Below are positions 38,666 through 46,030 of a stretch of 64,000 nt of DNA, piece after piece (the stretch's first letter is position 1; every line of letters begins with the position of its first letter). The position numbers were made by a program, and so were the translations under genes. Source of the stretch: Bacteroidia bacterium (GTDB lineage: Bacteria; Bacteroidota; Bacteroidia; Flavobacteriales; Schleiferiaceae); NCBI GenBank assembly GCA_030424545.1, contig JAUHWL010000015.1, forward strand, positions 1-64,000, written 5' to 3'. A model generated the notes under the pieces. It ran no database searches, had not been told where the DNA came from, and saw only the letters and a list, made by a program, of their open reading frames with translations.

Positions 38666-38923
38666 ATGAAAGTAAGCAAACCCGATATTTTCTTTTTTCT
38701 CTCGCTATTGCTAGCCCTGTGGTTTGCCCTTTGGGGAACAATTTGGGTTTACTATGTGGCGCTACTTTATGCTTATCCTGCCGGTATTGTAAGTTTTATT
38801 TTATACAGAAAAGGAAAAGCCATCGACACAAAAAAGACGAGATATGCTCTAATAAAAGTAGTTTTAAGCATCGGCATGTTGCTATCTATAAGCACGCTTG
38901 TTTACCTTTTGTTGTTTGAATAA
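38666..38923 (+). CDS. Small membrane protein of unknown function
   Basis: This 85-residue hydrophobic protein has about three transmembrane segments: one at IFFFLSLLLALWFALWG, a second at VYYVALLYAYPAGIVSFIL, and a last at VVLSIGMLLSISTLVYLLLF. I recognise no family. An in-frame GTG at 38630 exists, but a -7-like TAAATTTA at 38622-38629 would make transcription start after it, so the ATG at 38666 is preferred. It sits divergently next to the thioredoxin-fold gene and ends 10 bp from the convergent rsmE. Confidence 0.6.
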   Translation: MKVSKPDIFFFLSLLLALWFALWGTIWVYYVALLYAYPAGIVSFILYRKGKAIDTKKTRYALIKVVLSIGMLLSISTLVYLLLFE

Positions 38924-38933
38924 GGGTTTTTAT

Positions 38934-39629
38934 CTAGACCTTGCCATACATTGCAGAAACGGCCACAATACCCGCTGTTTCTGTACGCAGCCTTGCACTG
39001 CCTAATGTTATTGGCAAAAACCCAGTTTTAGCCGCCATATTTATTTCATCTGCATTAAAATCGCCTTCTGGACCAATACAAACCAACGTAGGAATGTTTG
39101 GATTTGCTTCTGCCAGAAAATTTAATTTCTCCCCTTTTGCACAGTGCGCGATATATTTTAATCCTGTAAACGGAGTCTCTATAAATGAAGAGAATTTTTG
39201 CAATGGATGCAGTGTAGGAACAGTACCTTTTAAAGACTGCTTAGCCGCAGAAAGCAAGATGCGCTCCAGCCTTTCTGCTTTTATATTAGTGCGTTCTGAG
39301 TGTTTGGTAAGTATGGGATAAACGGAACTTATGCCCATTTCTGTAGCTTTTTCTAAAAACCACTCAAAACGATCTATGTTTTTTGTAGGACAAATAGCCA
39401 CGTGCAATTGGTATGGAATATGGCCAAAATCTTTGTGTTCCTCTAGTACTTTGGCAAGCACTTTATCCCGATGTATTTCAACAATTTCACAATGATACAA
39501 ACTTCCTTTACCGTTAATTAATTGAATTGGGTCACCTGGTTTTTTGCGCAAAACTTTTACTGCATGTCTAGCTTCATCAGCCTGTATTATTGCTGTGTTG
39601 TCCAGCACATCTCCAAAAAATAACTGCAT
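38934..39629 (-). CDS. rsmE: 16S rRNA (uracil(1498)-N3)-methyltransferase
   Basis: This 231-residue SPOUT-class enzyme has an N-terminal PUA-like part (about 1-70, including EARHAVKVLRKKPGD) and a knotted SAM-binding domain. The domain holds ATEMGISSVYPILTKHSERT, CIGPEGDFNADEI and TLGSARLRTETAGIVAV. It methylates U1498 in helix 44 of 16S rRNA. Length and motifs are complete. It converges with the small membrane protein gene. Confidence 0.97.
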   Translation of the reverse strand: MQLFFGDVLDNTAIIQADEARHAVKVLRKKPGDPIQLINGKGSLYHCEIVEIHRDKVLAKVLEEHKDFGHIPYQLHVAICPTKNIDRFEWFLEKATEMGISSVYPILTKHSERTNIKAERLERILLSAAKQSLKGTVPTLHPLQKFSSFIETPFTGLKYIAHCAKGEKLNFLAEANPNIPTLVCIGPEGDFNADEINMAAKTGFLPITLGSARLRTETAGIVAVSAMYGKV

Positions 39630-39673
39630 GAATATCGCTTCGTTTATATTAATGTTACAATGCCTATTGGGTT

Positions 39674-40579
39674 TTACATGATGTAATAATCTTGTGGCTT
39701 CACTTTTTCTGGCAAATCATTATTGCCAATCATTTGTCTTAAATCTGTTTCTATGGTTACGGCCAAAGATGTTACAGGGATATCGCTCGGATTATTTTCC
39801 CAAGGATCTTGTAGTAGCACGGCAACTTTATCTAGGGAAAAAAATATGGTTGTTATGATAATGGTGGATGGAATTTCTATTAAACCCGTAAAATCTTCTA
39901 TACCTATAACCAATGTTATAGAAAAAACATAAATAGTAAGGTGTACAAAACGGTTGTAAGGTGATGGAAAAACAGTATTCTTTATACGTTCACACATTCC
40001 CATACTGTTTACCAAATTCATAATTATTTCATCTAACCTAAGTTGCCCAAATTCCGTAATCAATCCATTTTCTCTTGCTACTTTAATATCATTAGAATGA
40101 AATTGCAATAACGCATTGGGTACATTTCTGCGGTCTTGTATGGCGTTAAATTCGTGGTCTGACAAATACTTTTTTATGGGATTTAAATCAAAATTCCCAC
40201 GTAGGTTTTCTCCTAAAATATGTGTCCAAGCCATTTGCCGAAATGCTATTTTTTGCACAAACTCTTTTGCGTTGGCATTGTTTAAATCTCCTCCTGCAAA
40301 AGTTTGACATGCACGCACCAAAGAGCGCGAATCATTTACAATGGCTCCCCAAATTTTTCTTGCTTCCCACCATCTATCATAAGCTTGAGATGTTCTAAAA
40401 GCTAAAATTAATGACAAGGCCGTGCCCAGAAGGGAGGGTATGGTTAATGGAAATGCCTGATCGTTGGGTAAAAAGTTATCTAATACACTAATAAAGACTG
40501 TCATTACCCCTAGAATAAGCAAGTCTGTTTCATTACTCTTTATTATGTATAAAACGGATTTTTTATCAGCTAAAAACAT
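39674..40579 (-). CDS. Bestrophin-family anion channel
   Basis: This 301-residue protein shows the bestrophin/YneE signature RTSQAYDRWWEARKIWGAIVNDSR after the first two transmembrane helices. Two more hydrophobic helices follow (RFVHLTIYVFSITLVIGIE and the IIITTIFFSLDKVAVLLQDP region), ending in the ENNPSDIP motif that matches the calcium clasp region. Bacterial homologues are pentameric channels conducting cations or anions. Physiological role unknown. It is a single gene, with the -7-like TATATTTA just upstream. Confidence 0.9.
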   Translation of the reverse strand: MFLADKKSVLYIIKSNETDLLILGVMTVFISVLDNFLPNDQAFPLTIPSLLGTALSLILAFRTSQAYDRWWEARKIWGAIVNDSRSLVRACQTFAGGDLNNANAKEFVQKIAFRQMAWTHILGENLRGNFDLNPIKKYLSDHEFNAIQDRRNVPNALLQFHSNDIKVARENGLITEFGQLRLDEIIMNLVNSMGMCERIKNTVFPSPYNRFVHLTIYVFSITLVIGIEDFTGLIEIPSTIIITTIFFSLDKVAVLLQDPWENNPSDIPVTSLAVTIETDLRQMIGNNDLPEKVKPQDYYIM

Positions 40580-40639
40580 CTATTGGGTTTAGGCGATAAA
40601 TATAACAATAGAATGTATGCTTGCTTTTTACAGCAATGG

Positions 40640-41512
40640 TTAAATGGTAACTACCCTAAAATATTCTTTGTTAAAAATATTCCAATACAAGGTTGGTGGA
40701 TACCAGTTGTAGTACGGCCAAAACTTTTTTAAATTTTTATGCTGTGACTTATAAGCCAACATAACATCTGTTTTTAATACCGCGTTTTTCGAAATATCTA
40801 TTTCTACACTTGGTTCTGGCAATTTGTTAACCTTATACACATTTTTTGCTGCTATAAAAACAGACAGGTGGCCAATAATATTATCATTCATTGTAGGGGT
40901 AAAAACAGCTTGATATATTCTTTTCACCGAAAATACTTGCGTAGCTTTTTTTGCCTGACAAACATCAATTATACTTTGGCTTACGCATGCATGCTCTGGG
41001 TGTCCGTAACCGCCCATAATATTGTCTAAAGTAAAAATCACAGAAGGCTGATGCAGCTCTATGGCGCTAGCAATAAAGTATTTCAATGAATCTGTTTTAT
41101 AGTAATAATCCCATTTATCCTGTGCAATGGGCATCCAAGGTTCTTTAACGGTATCTGATTTTGCCATAGAAAAATCTATAAAATGGGTACTCCCTAGGCT
41201 TAGTAATTTGGCGGCTTGGCTTGCTTCTCTTTTTCTCGTTTCATTCATTTCTGCATGATGATTCCCATAAAATGTCAAAAAATGAACTTTCCAGCCATAC
41301 TCTACCAACGCTGCAATGGTGCCAGCGTTGCTAATGGCATCATCATCATGCGCCACAATAATTAAAGCCGTTTTATTTTCTTCTTTAAAAAGAAAGTTAT
41401 CTTCTGGGTATTCTTCGTTTCCGATAAAACTTGATAACCAAATGACATGCCCGACAACAATGCTTGAGAAGGCAAGAATTAGAATGACTCCTACTTTTAA
41501 TACGTTTTTCAT
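40640..41512 (-). CDS. PIG-L/LmbE-family deacetylase
   Basis: This 290-residue protein has a membrane anchor or signal (about 1-25) and a PIG-L domain. Metal ligands are visible in IIVAHDDDAISNAGTIAAL (the HDDD variant of the HPDDE motif) and GYGHPEHACVSQSI. Family members hydrolyse N-acetyl groups from GlcNAc-containing glycolipids or small sugar conjugates using zinc. Substrate here is unknown. The Asp and His set is intact. It is preceded on the same strand by a tiny hydrophobic ORF (41545-41664). Confidence 0.9.
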   Translation of the reverse strand: MKNVLKVGVILILAFSSIVVGHVIWLSSFIGNEEYPEDNFLFKEENKTALIIVAHDDDAISNAGTIAALVEYGWKVHFLTFYGNHHAEMNETRKREASQAAKLLSLGSTHFIDFSMAKSDTVKEPWMPIAQDKWDYYYKTDSLKYFIASAIELHQPSVIFTLDNIMGGYGHPEHACVSQSIIDVCQAKKATQVFSVKRIYQAVFTPTMNDNIIGHLSVFIAAKNVYKVNKLPEPSVEIDISKNAVLKTDVMLAYKSQHKNLKKFWPYYNWYPPTLYWNIFNKEYFRVVTI

Positions 41513-41544
41513 AATGCTAAAGTTGATTGAATAAACGGTTAGTG

Positions 41545-41664
41545 CTATTCTGAATTTAAATTTTCTCTTTCTTGCAGATGCTTTTCTATGCGCTCTAGTT
41601 TTTTATTGTTGCTTGATACAGCGGCCATTATACCAATGCCCAAGAATAGAATTAGATAATCCAT
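41545..41664 (-). CDS. 39-residue single-span small protein
   Basis: A complete small frame from ATG at 41664 to TAG reads a hydrophobic helix (MDYLILFLGIGIMAAVSS) then a charged amphipathic tail (NNKKLERIEKHLQERENL). It ends 32 bp before the PIG-L gene on the same strand, consistent with co-transcription. The composition is typical of genuine small membrane proteins, but there is no homology evidence. Confidence 0.4.
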   Translation of the reverse strand: MDYLILFLGIGIMAAVSSNNKKLERIEKHLQERENLNSE

Positions 41665-41676
41665 ATTTTAATATTG

Positions 41677-41943
41677 TTATTGTATTAATAATTTTTGTGT
41701 TGTGCTTAACCCATTATTCTCTGCGGTAACCAAATAATTTCCACGATTAAAACCATGTAATGGTATTTTTATTTCTAAAAGCGCCTGGTATTTACGTACG
41801 CTAATCCGATAAACATGGTCTCCTTTTGCATTGTAAAAGCCTATTACAACAAGGCCAGCAAAGGCATCGTCTAATAAAATTTGTAAGGTCTGACTGCGCA
41901 ATACTGGATTAGGAAAAACCGTCACTACTTGTGTTTTAATTTA
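41677..41943 (-). pseudogene. Orphan type A T9SS sorting domain, N-terminus missing
   Basis: An in-frame stop at 41941-41943 precedes the reading IKTQVVTVFPNPVLRSQTLQ. The frame then continues to YLVTAENNGLSTTQKLLIQ and a stop at 41677. That is a complete ~80-residue type A sorting domain (FPNP start, beta-strands, final K-L-L-I) without a signal peptide or cargo. The only start is a GTG at 41925. It is best read as the tail of a decayed secreted protein, possibly related to the upstream T9SS gene at 42038-43180. Confidence 0.7.
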
Positions 41944-42037
41944 ATGTTTGAAAAGAACAGGGCAGATTTTGGCTTAGGCAAATGTGTTTAAACATTCTGT
42001 AAGGGTAATTTTAGGTAAAACCTGCCCTGCATTTTGT

Positions 42038-43180
42038 TTAATAAACAATTAACTTCTGAACGCCTACCTTGCCTTTATTTTCTATTTTAATCATATACAT
42101 GCCTGGTTTTAATTGATGTGCAAACGATGCATTTTGATTTTCTAGTTGCTTGTTAAATTCTTCAATTTGCATTAATTCTCCTGAAATAGAATAAACAGAG
42201 AACTCTATTTTTCCGGATAGATTCTGGTTTAACGCAACAGATATATTGTCTGAAATGGAAATTGGATTTGGGTACAATTGTGCATCTTTCTTAGAAATTT
42301 CTATTTCATCAACACCAATGGTATTATTTTTAAAAACCATAACATTAAAAGATGCGCCAGTAGGCATATTATCTAAATCCTCATTGTATATAACCCATTT
42401 ATTGTTAGAAGTTCTGTATTGCACACCCACATGATGATTATTATAAACACCATTTGCTGTTCCTCCTGGATTCCAAATTTGTGTAATAAAAATGATGGCA
42501 TCCGGATTATTGTTGGCATCTGGATTATTTATGTATGTAAAATGGTTTGACGTATTGTTGGCTGTTGCCGTATGTACAAAATGTTCATACCCTGTATTTC
42601 CATTGGGAACTATAATGTTAAAATCTAGATTTTCAGCCATATCATCGCCACTCCCAGCTTGGTTGTATATGCACCATTTGTTTAACCCCGTATTGTAGTA
42701 AATACCGTTTACCTTATTGTTATAATTGGCCAAAACATTTTCCACAAATACCTTTGCATTTGGGTTGTTGTTTATCCTTCCATCATCTATAATGGTGTAG
42801 TTATTACTAGTATTTGCATTTGTAGAAGAATGCACCCAAGTATATGCATCGGTGCCTGGTATAAAAACATTGTAAAAAGAATTGGCTATAAAGGCCGAAT
42901 TATCTTGATTAATGATGTACCACTTTAAACTCTGAAATCTAAAACCTATCGCTTTATCAACATAAATTCCGGTTGCACCGTTTGGGTTATAATTATGCGT
43001 TGATAGCAAAATCAAATTAGAATTGCCATTTAAATCTGCTGTATCTAACATCGTTTTAGAGTTAATAATACTGCTTGGCGTAGCCTCGTGGATATATGCA
43101 GAAGACTTTTGTGCCATAGATGGCAATGCCATCATGGTTGCCAAAAAAAGATTCATGAATGTAATTTTTACCTTTTTCAT
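42038..43180 (-). CDS. Secreted protein with three DUF7452-like repeats and type A T9SS domain
   Basis: This 380-residue protein has a signal peptide (to about residue 23, MAQ). Three ~80-residue repeats follow (about 55-300), with recurring NP.....G.Y.......Y....WCIYN.....MP...FN..V and Asn-rich stretches. They resemble the family often labelled DUF7452. The C-terminal sorting domain (about 305-380) starts with AQLYPNPISISDNISVAL and ends LKPGMYMIKIENKGKVGVQ. Export is therefore by T9SS. Function unknown. It is transcribed divergently from the delta-60 gene at 43578. Confidence 0.8.
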   Translation of the reverse strand: MKKVKITFMNLFLATMMALPSMAQKSSAYIHEATPSSIINSKTMLDTADLNGNSNLILLSTHNYNPNGATGIYVDKAIGFRFQSLKWYIINQDNSAFIANSFYNVFIPGTDAYTWVHSSTNANTSNNYTIIDDGRINNNPNAKVFVENVLANYNNKVNGIYYNTGLNKWCIYNQAGSGDDMAENLDFNIIVPNGNTGYEHFVHTATANNTSNHFTYINNPDANNNPDAIIFITQIWNPGGTANGVYNNHHVGVQYRTSNNKWVIYNEDLDNMPTGASFNVMVFKNNTIGVDEIEISKKDAQLYPNPISISDNISVALNQNLSGKIEFSVYSISGELMQIEEFNKQLENQNASFAHQLKPGMYMIKIENKGKVGVQKLIVY

Positions 43181-43267
43181 TTTTAGTTGTTTTAATGATT
43201 TATGGTGTAAATGTGAGATTATAGCCCTCCAGATTTTTCACATTATTAGTGAACCTTAAGTAATTTT

Positions 43268-43298
43268 TGGCGAACGATATCAAATAGATGGCGAATGA
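43268..43298. repeat. Direct repeat pair TGGCGAAYGA, 21-bp pitch
   Basis: TGGCGAACGA (43268-43277) and TGGCGAATGA (43289-43298) differ at one base and lie two helical turns apart, about 88-118 bp upstream of the start of the DUF7452-like gene. A candidate binding site for a regulator; no other copy was noticed. Confidence 0.35.
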
Positions 43299-43471
43299 CT
43301 TTTAATGACAATTTTGCCTAGGACTCTTATGCACGTTTTGTAGTAATGCTTTTTACATAAAGATAAAACAAGGCTTTATAGCGTATAAAAGCAGCAAATC
43401 AATCTTTACAAATACTTTACAAATAAAATGCTGATGAAATAATAATCCTCCATAAGCTCACCTACCTGTAC

Positions 43472-43501
43472 AAACCGTTCACCAATAAATAAGAACGGTT
43501 T
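43472..43501. promoter_or_regulatory. Perfect dyad AAACCGTTC-N12-GAACGGTTT
   Basis: A 9-bp inverted repeat with a 12-bp spacer, centred about 91 bp before the delta-60 gene start. There is no T run after it on either strand, so it does not look like a terminator. A regulator dyad is more likely. Confidence 0.5.
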
Positions 43502-43577
43502 ACCATAAAGCTGTTAAAAACCACATCGATTCGCTACACATTTGGGGAAATAAAAAATAACATTAAAAGAGAAAAAA

Positions 43578-45140
43578 ATGAAAACCAAGATTATTTACTT
43601 CGTACTAGTAATGCTTATGTGCTTGGTAGCTCGGGCACAATTTAACGGACAACAAGATTCTACATTTGGCACAAATGGTATGCTTACCATTACTAACCAA
43701 GCCTATGTAACCCAAAGTGTAATTGCCCAATATGGTAGCGACAATAAGATATATGTAGCTTCAATTTCTGGCGGGCAAACGGTAGATATTCTATTATCTC
43801 GCTTTCATCCCAATGGCACTCCAGATAACACTTTTGGCAACAACGGCAATGTTGTTTTTAATCCTTCGGTTGTTGGGAACGATCAAGTACTTAGCATGAA
43901 GCTTGATCCGAATAACAAAATTATTATTACGGGTTATGCCGATTTTGGCGCACCCTTAAACTACCAAGCTTTTATTGCGCGCTTTAACGCAAACGGAAGT
44001 GCAGACCTTAGTTTTAACCAAACAGGACTTGCCATTATGGGGAAAAACTATACAGACGTTTGGTATGATTGCGAGCTTGAACCTAATGGAGACATTACCG
44101 TAGTGGGCGCGATGAGTAACGCATTGGGCAACAATCTAACTATAGCGAGATACAAAGAAAACGGCAGTCTTGACTCAAGTTTTGGTTACAATGGCGTAAG
44201 CACTTTAGATTTAGCTGATGATGAATATATTTTTGGAATTCAAAGAAGAACGGGAAACAAATACTTCTTACTGGCCCAAATTGATGATATAGATTACGTT
44301 TTAGCCATGGATGGCGATGGAGACCAAATTTATACGTTTGGTGCCAATGGGAAAGTTAAATTAGACTTTGTAGCCGGTTTCGAAGTAAAGTCGAGTAAAC
44401 TAAAACTGGTTGGCAACTACCTGTATGTGGTAGGATCTGCTAAAAACAATCAAACCAACAAGCATGATGTTTTTGTTTGCAAAATGAATACGGCTGGTGT
44501 TCTTCAGCAAAATTTTGGCATAAACGGTTATTATAGAGCCGACCTAGGTGCAAGCAATACAGATGTAGCCAGCGACCTTCATGTATTAAACAATGGTGGT
44601 ATTTTATTAGCGGGTTCTCTAAAAGACGTTACGAATAAAAACCGCATGGCAACTTTTCTACTTGCCTCAGATGGAACATTAGATGCTGGATATGGCACTC
44701 TTGGCGTTATGCAATATTTAAATTCGGGCAATGATCAATCTACTGCTGTAAACATTACAAAAGACAACCAAGACAAATTGCTTTTATGTGGATATAAAAC
44801 CGATGGCAATGCAATTAATGGTGTTTTATTGAAGCTAAAAACAACTACTTCTGGCATTGGTGTAAAAGAGAATTATTTAAATAGTAAAATGATGAGCCTG
44901 TACCCAAATCCAACCCAAGGCCATTTAACATTACAGCTAGAAAATTTAACTTCTGGCAATATACAAGTTGATATAGTTGACGTACATGGTCGTATATTTT
45001 ATAGTAACCGAATGGCTGTAACCATAGGCAACCCAAAAATAGATTTAACAGATGCAGCAAGCCATTTAGCTTCGGGTATATATTTAGTAAGAATAAACTC
45101 AGGCAGCCAAACGCAAGTGCAAAAATTAATTAAACAATAA
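43578..45140 (+). CDS. Second delta-60-repeat secreted protein with type A T9SS domain
   Basis: This 520-residue protein has a signal peptide (to about residue 20, ARAQ). Delta-60 repeats (about 25-430) have repeated motifs QDSTFGTNGM, DNTFGNNGNVVF, DLSFNQTG and LDSSFGYNGV, likely a beta-propeller. A type A sorting domain (about 440-520) begins MMSLYPNPTQGHLTLQL and ends ASGIYLVRINSGSQTQV. It is a paralogue in architecture of the gene at 35839 but stands alone. Its control region contains the dyad at 43472-43501. Function unknown. Confidence 0.9.
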   Translation: MKTKIIYFVLVMLMCLVARAQFNGQQDSTFGTNGMLTITNQAYVTQSVIAQYGSDNKIYVASISGGQTVDILLSRFHPNGTPDNTFGNNGNVVFNPSVVGNDQVLSMKLDPNNKIIITGYADFGAPLNYQAFIARFNANGSADLSFNQTGLAIMGKNYTDVWYDCELEPNGDITVVGAMSNALGNNLTIARYKENGSLDSSFGYNGVSTLDLADDEYIFGIQRRTGNKYFLLAQIDDIDYVLAMDGDGDQIYTFGANGKVKLDFVAGFEVKSSKLKLVGNYLYVVGSAKNNQTNKHDVFVCKMNTAGVLQQNFGINGYYRADLGASNTDVASDLHVLNNGGILLAGSLKDVTNKNRMATFLLASDGTLDAGYGTLGVMQYLNSGNDQSTAVNITKDNQDKLLLCGYKTDGNAINGVLLKLKTTTSGIGVKENYLNSKMMSLYPNPTQGHLTLQLENLTSGNIQVDIVDVHGRIFYSNRMAVTIGNPKIDLTDAASHLASGIYLVRINSGSQTQVQKLIKQ

Positions 45141-45250
45141 AGCCCAAAGAAAACCCTTGTATATAGTAGCACGTGTTTAGTTGACACCGATTGTGATGGT
45201 TTTGAAAGCGATAATAAACATATCTTATTGTGATAAAAACATCACCTCTA

Positions 45251-45287
45251 AAACTCTTCTTGTATCTACGAGAAGAGTTTTTTTTTT
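45251..45287 (+). terminator. Strong terminator between delta-60 and LytTR genes
   Basis: A perfect 10-bp stem (AAACTCTTCT/AGAAGAGTTT) with a 10-base loop is followed by a run of ten T. It lies 110 bp past the plus-strand stop and its tail meets the last codon of the convergent LytTR gene. Confidence 0.85.
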
Positions 45288-46026
45288 ACAAAAGACTAAT
45301 GCGTTTCATAAACTCTTCGCGGTACGTTTTACCTACGGGTAAATGATTTTCTTTTATCAGCACCACATCTTCTTCAATGCCATCTACAGCACGCAAATTA
45401 ATGAGGTACGACCTATGTATTCTAATAAATTGATGTTCGGCCAACTTGTGTTCTAACATTTTTAGGTTAGAACCAATGATAGATTTGCTGCCGTTGGCGG
45501 TGTGTACAAAAGAGTAATTGTCATACGCCTCTAAAAACAAAATATCTTCTAACAACACTTTTTTTAATTGATTTTTCACTTTAATAAAAAAGTGCTTTCC
45601 CATAACATAATCTTCTCCACCTTCTGCTTGTTTAGGCTCCAATTTTTGGTGAGAATGATTGTATAGCGCCAATTCAATGCTTGTTTGCAAGTTGTGTTCT
45701 TCTAATGGCTTTACTAAATAGGCGCTGGGCTGCACGGCTTTTATTCTATCTATGGTTGTTCTATCATGATGGGCCGTTAAAAAGATAATAGGCAACCTTT
45801 GCTTTTTGTTGATGATTTCGGCTAAATCAATTCCATCCATATCTCCCTCTAATGTTACATCTATTAGGGCAAAATCAGGTTTTATGTTGTTTAAAACCAA
45901 CAAAGCATCTTCTGCAGAGGCTACTGGCGGAAAGGGTGAATAGCCTAAATCTTGCATTAAAAACTTAAGGTCTGCCGCAATTATAGGATCATCTTCTACA
46001 ATGAGTACGGTAATGTTATCACTCAT
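45286..46026 (-). CDS. LytTR-family response regulator
   Basis: From the ATG at 46026 (MSDNITVLIVEDDPIIAADL) the protein has 246 residues. It has a receiver domain (about 1-120) with the phosphoacceptor Asp in DFALIDVTLEGDMDGIDL and the Lys in AYLVKPLEEHNL. A C-terminal LytTR DNA-binding domain follows (about 145-246) with LEAYDNYSFVHTANG, HQFIRIHRSYLINL and LPVGKTYREEF. An in-frame ATG at 46077 would overlap the kinase gene. From the chosen start the gap to the kinase stop is only 4 bp, so the two form a two-component pair. Confidence 0.95.
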   Translation of the reverse strand: MSDNITVLIVEDDPIIAADLKFLMQDLGYSPFPPVASAEDALLVLNNIKPDFALIDVTLEGDMDGIDLAEIINKKQRLPIIFLTAHHDRTTIDRIKAVQPSAYLVKPLEEHNLQTSIELALYNHSHQKLEPKQAEGGEDYVMGKHFFIKVKNQLKKVLLEDILFLEAYDNYSFVHTANGSKSIIGSNLKMLEHKLAEHQFIRIHRSYLINLRAVDGIEEDVVLIKENHLPVGKTYREEFMKRISLL

Positions 46027-46030
46027 ATTT

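Larger units (their letters stand above)
43181..43577. other. 397-bp divergent intergenic region with repeats, no gene
   Basis: The gap separates the DUF7452-like gene (minus) from a delta-60 gene (plus). I see no reading frame that looks coding and no tRNA. It holds a direct repeat pair TGGCGAACGA/TGGCGAATGA (starts at 43268 and 43289, 21 bp apart) and a perfect 9-bp dyad (43472-43501), each annotated separately. A near -7 element CACATTTG lies at 43537-43544. Confidence 0.6.

Noticed and set aside
43472..43501. Dyad as a terminator
   Set aside because: No T run on either strand and it lies upstream of a gene, so a regulator site is more likely.
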